From Neospora caninum Liverpool (lineage: Eukaryota; Apicomplexa; Conoidasida; Eucoccidiorida; Sarcocystidae): a stretch of DNA of 64,000 nucleotides. The position numbers and the translations under genes are program-made. The stretch is from NCBI RefSeq assembly GCF_000208865.1, contig NC_018390.1:200798-264797 (forward strand), read 5' to 3'. The notes below the pieces were generated by a model, which was not told the origin of the DNA, did not search any database, and was given only the letters and a program-made list of their open reading frames with translations. Of the stretch, positions 61,330 to 64,000 are shown piece after piece (within the stretch, counting starts at the first letter, position 1; each line of letters opens with the position of its first letter).

Positions 61330-64000
61330 ATGGACCGCGAGAGATACCAGGAAGGCACCGGTCAGGCGCCGCAGGCTGCGGCTGCTGGCGGTTCGTCGTA
61401 CTCGACGAGGGAGCAATCGTACACTTCAGTCTCCTCCTACGACCGACAAATGGGAGCCGAGGCGAGCTCCACTGACGACTCCTTCGTGCCGTCCTTGGCG
61501 ACAGTCCTCCATCACCTCGTCTCGATCTCGCCACCGGGTACGAACCGCTCCAGGCCGTTCGCAGGCGAGGGCGACCGCTCTGTTGCTCGAAGCTGGCCGT
61601 GAACTTGCATGGCACGGCTTTTTTTTTGGCGTGAATCTATGGAAGAGAACAGGAGGAGGGAGGGGGGCTGAGTGCGTCGTTCCGAGCTGGCTTCAAACTC
61701 GGCAACACCCTGCAGTTTGCAGCGTCTGCGTTCCGCGTGCGAGCACGGCTAAAAGAAAACAGGTGACTCTCGCGTCGGTCGCGGCGTGACGCTTTCCTGG
61801 TGCCGCCACGGCGCACACCACCGTTTCTCGGGCAGAACGTGTCCTCAGTGGACCTGATTCGTGTCTGCCGTGTTTTCGTGCCGGCCTCTCCGGGAGATGG
61901 GGCCGTGGCTAGAGAGGGTGAGATGGCTTTTTTCTGCGTGTGTCTCTGTGTGCTTAGGTCTGGGCGAAATAACGAGTTTCCACGCGATCAAGGAGCCTCA
62001 GATCTCGATCCACGACTACCTGGACCGCATCGCAAAGTACTTTGGCTGCAGCAACGAGTGTTTCGTTCTGTCTCTGGTGTACATTGACCGGATCATCAAG
62101 TTGCACAGGAACTTCAACGTCTCGATTCTGAACATCCACCGGCTGCTGATCACGTCCGTCATGCTCGCTGCCAAGTTCTTCGACGACGTGTACTACAGCA
62201 ACAAGCACTACGCGCGCGTCGGCGGCGTGCGAACGCGCGAGATGAATCTGCTCGAGACCCAGTTTCTGACGCTCATCAACTACCACCTCTATGTGTCGCC
62301 GCAGGAGTACGACCAGTACCGCCGGAACGTCCTCGCAGCGGTCCACTATGCGCGTCACCTCACCCCGAGCCCGCTCGCCTCGAACCGCCTGTCTTCGTCT
62401 CAGTCTTCCACGTCGACTGCCTCCTCGAGCGTCTCTCAGACTGGGAACTCGCTCGGCAACGGGATCTGCGACGCGCCGTCCCAGGCACTCACGAACGCTA
62501 CGCACGGCCCGCTCGCGGGCGCAGCGCCAGGGGAATCCGCGGAATCGGAGTCCGCCGCACACGCAGGAGGGCCCGCGTCGGGCGCAGCCGCCTCTTCGCG
62601 CGCCGGCAGGGAGGACAGGCAGGGCGAGAACTGCAGCGCGGAGTCAGGCTCGAATGCGCCGACTGAGCGGCGCGACGTCCGCGGGAGTCTCCGAACAGTG
62701 TCGAATGCCTCGCCGGGCGTGAGACAGCGCGGCCGGACGTGTCTCAGCCGACAGGGAAGGCGCGGCGGCTCCCAGGACGCTTCTGGGGCCAGCGGGGAAG
62801 AGAGGCTCGGCATGCACGGGGCAGACGCGGCCTGGAGCACGCACACGCCGGGCGCGGTGGCCGCGAGCGTGTATGCAGCGAGTGCATGCGTCGAGCCGAG
62901 CGAAGGCGAGTTGGAGAGCGACGAGTCGATGGGGAGTGTCTGCCGCCGGGACGCGGCGCGAGCCGGCGACGGCGCTGTCCCCACAGCGCAGCAGGAAGTG
63001 GAGCACGAGATGGAGGAAGACCGCGACGAGGACGCTGCGTTTGCCGAGGAGGGCGTCGCGTACGGCGATGCCACGCAGGCCTGGGAGGACGACTTGGCCG
63101 AGGAAGAGCTTTACGGCGAGGGAACAGCAGAGAGGTTTACGTCCAAGGACGACGAGTGGGACGGCGCGAACGTCGTCATCGCAGCAGAGAAGAACGCGAC
63201 GAACGAGACGCCGGCCGCGGAATGCGGCCGTCCTTCTGTAGTGTCGTATGGCAATCGGTTCCATCCTTCCTCTCAGCCGTTTCGAGGCGTCGAGGACGCC
63301 GACGCGCAGGGAAACGGAGGCAAGTACGGCTACTTCTGCGCGTCAGCGTCGTCGACCAAAGTGTCCTTCTCGACAGCCTCCGCGAAGACTCTGGCGAGTC
63401 CGGCAGGCGACGCAGGACTGGGCGCAGGGACCGGATTCCTCACCTTTGGAGCGAGGAAGGCGGGACCGAGCACTCCATCCCACGCTCGGACGGAAGCGCG
63501 AAGTGCGTCGGCAGGCCTCCCCGCGGGGCGAGAGGCGAGCTGCGACGCCACAGCTCAGGGCTCGCCAGCGGTGTTCTACTCTCCGGCCCACGCGACTGGC
63601 TGCTGTCGGTCTCAGGAGACTGGAGCGTTGCTGAATGGAGCGTCCGACGGGCAGCGAGTGAGTGACAAGTCCCGAGGCGCAGAGACGAGCGAGCCGGCGG
63701 GCGTCTCCGGTCGGAGCGAGCGCACCTGTCCGCTGAGTCGCGACGCAGAGCCGCGGGGCGCGGCGACGCCCGGCCTTTTACAACCCGGACTAGGGCAAGA
63801 CTCCGTCGGCGCGAGGTCGGTGGAGGCGGTGACCCCAGGAGCACGGTTGATGAGTGCCCAGACTCGGGGCTCGAGTGGCAGGAGCCGAGACGGCGAAGAG
63901 CGCGTCATGGAAATGCTCGAGTGCTGTTCTTCGCAGCTGCTGTCCTCGTTTTCAGCACACGCTGCGCGCGGGCCAGCTCCTGGCGCCGACCCCGCGGTGT
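61330..64000 (+). CDS. PHO80-like / P-type cyclin with very long C-terminal extension (incomplete)
   Basis: Exon 1 is 61330-61537 (ATG in CAAGATGG); exon 2 starts at 61958 after tgtgcttag, in phase, and stays open to the right edge. Residues about 70-190 are a single cyclin box of the PHO80/PCL type: ISIHDYLDRIAKYF, FVLSLVYIDRIIK, LNIHRLLITSVMLAAKFFDD, YARVGGVRTREMNLLETQFL and LYVSPQEYDQYR. The VGG..xxEMNxLE signature is diagnostic of P-type cyclins, which activate PHO85-like CDKs in yeast and are the common cyclin type in apicomplexans and trypanosomatids. After the box come more than 550 residues of low-complexity Ser/Gly/Ala/Glu-rich sequence, with an acidic stretch (coded near 62,995-63,120), and no second cyclin fold. 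No stop is reached. Confidence 0.85.

Noticed and set aside
60093..61358. 421-codon minus-strand open frame upstream of the cyclin
   Set aside because: Arg/Ser-rich, no motif, overlaps the cyclin start, in GC-rich DNA where long chance frames are common.

Overview
The window reads as nuclear DNA of an apicomplexan parasite, most likely a tissue-cyst coccidian (Sarcocystidae; Toxoplasma/Neospora/Hammondia type). The reasons are GC-rich exons cut by many spliceosomal introns with GTRAGT-like donors and pyrimidine-rich AG acceptors; introns loaded with (TA)n, (GA/CT)n and TGTA microsatellites; frequent TGCATGC motifs; and two recognisable eukaryotic genes, ribophorin II (oligosaccharyltransferase) and a PHO80/P-type cyclin. 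There are no operons, insertion sequences, CRISPR arrays or recognisable tRNA/rRNA genes. Gene models were built by eye from splice sites and reading phase, so exon edges may be a few bases out and genes I could not name are described, not guessed.

Layout. 1-173: end of an unusual AT-rich reading frame on +. 904-5021 (+): C-terminal seven exons of a coiled-coil protein. 6803-9925 (-), 10592-12484 (-) and 12717-19479 (-): three consecutive large proteins of unknown function; exon phases close exactly in each. 19854-20093 (+): a doubtful SAP18-like exon. 20412-24286 (-): a many-exon unknown gene. 24480-32417 (+): a 522-residue EF-hand-like/coiled-coil/C2/membrane protein in 16 exons, all in phase. 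32418-35049: convergent intergenic region with a perfect 18-bp hairpin. 35050-42075 (-): an 11-exon gene for a 683-residue protein joining a NADAR (YbiA-like) domain, an FHA domain, an RRM and an SR/RE-rich tail. 44.6-45.5 kb (-): fragments of another small gene. 46815-56236 (+): ribophorin II. 56.2-61.3 kb: long gene-poor leader. 61330 to the right edge (+): PHO80-like cyclin, incomplete.

Functionally this is a housekeeping neighbourhood: ER N-glycosylation (ribophorin II), Ca2+/lipid-linked membrane traffic (C2 protein, inferred), RNA processing with possible ADP-ribose sensing (NADAR-FHA-RRM protein) and CDK control (P-type cyclin). The most novel item is the NADAR-FHA-RRM fusion, whose NADAR signature appears degenerate. 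A second theme is a dispersed near-palindrome, GGTGTACGTACACC, found both between genes and inside coding exons.
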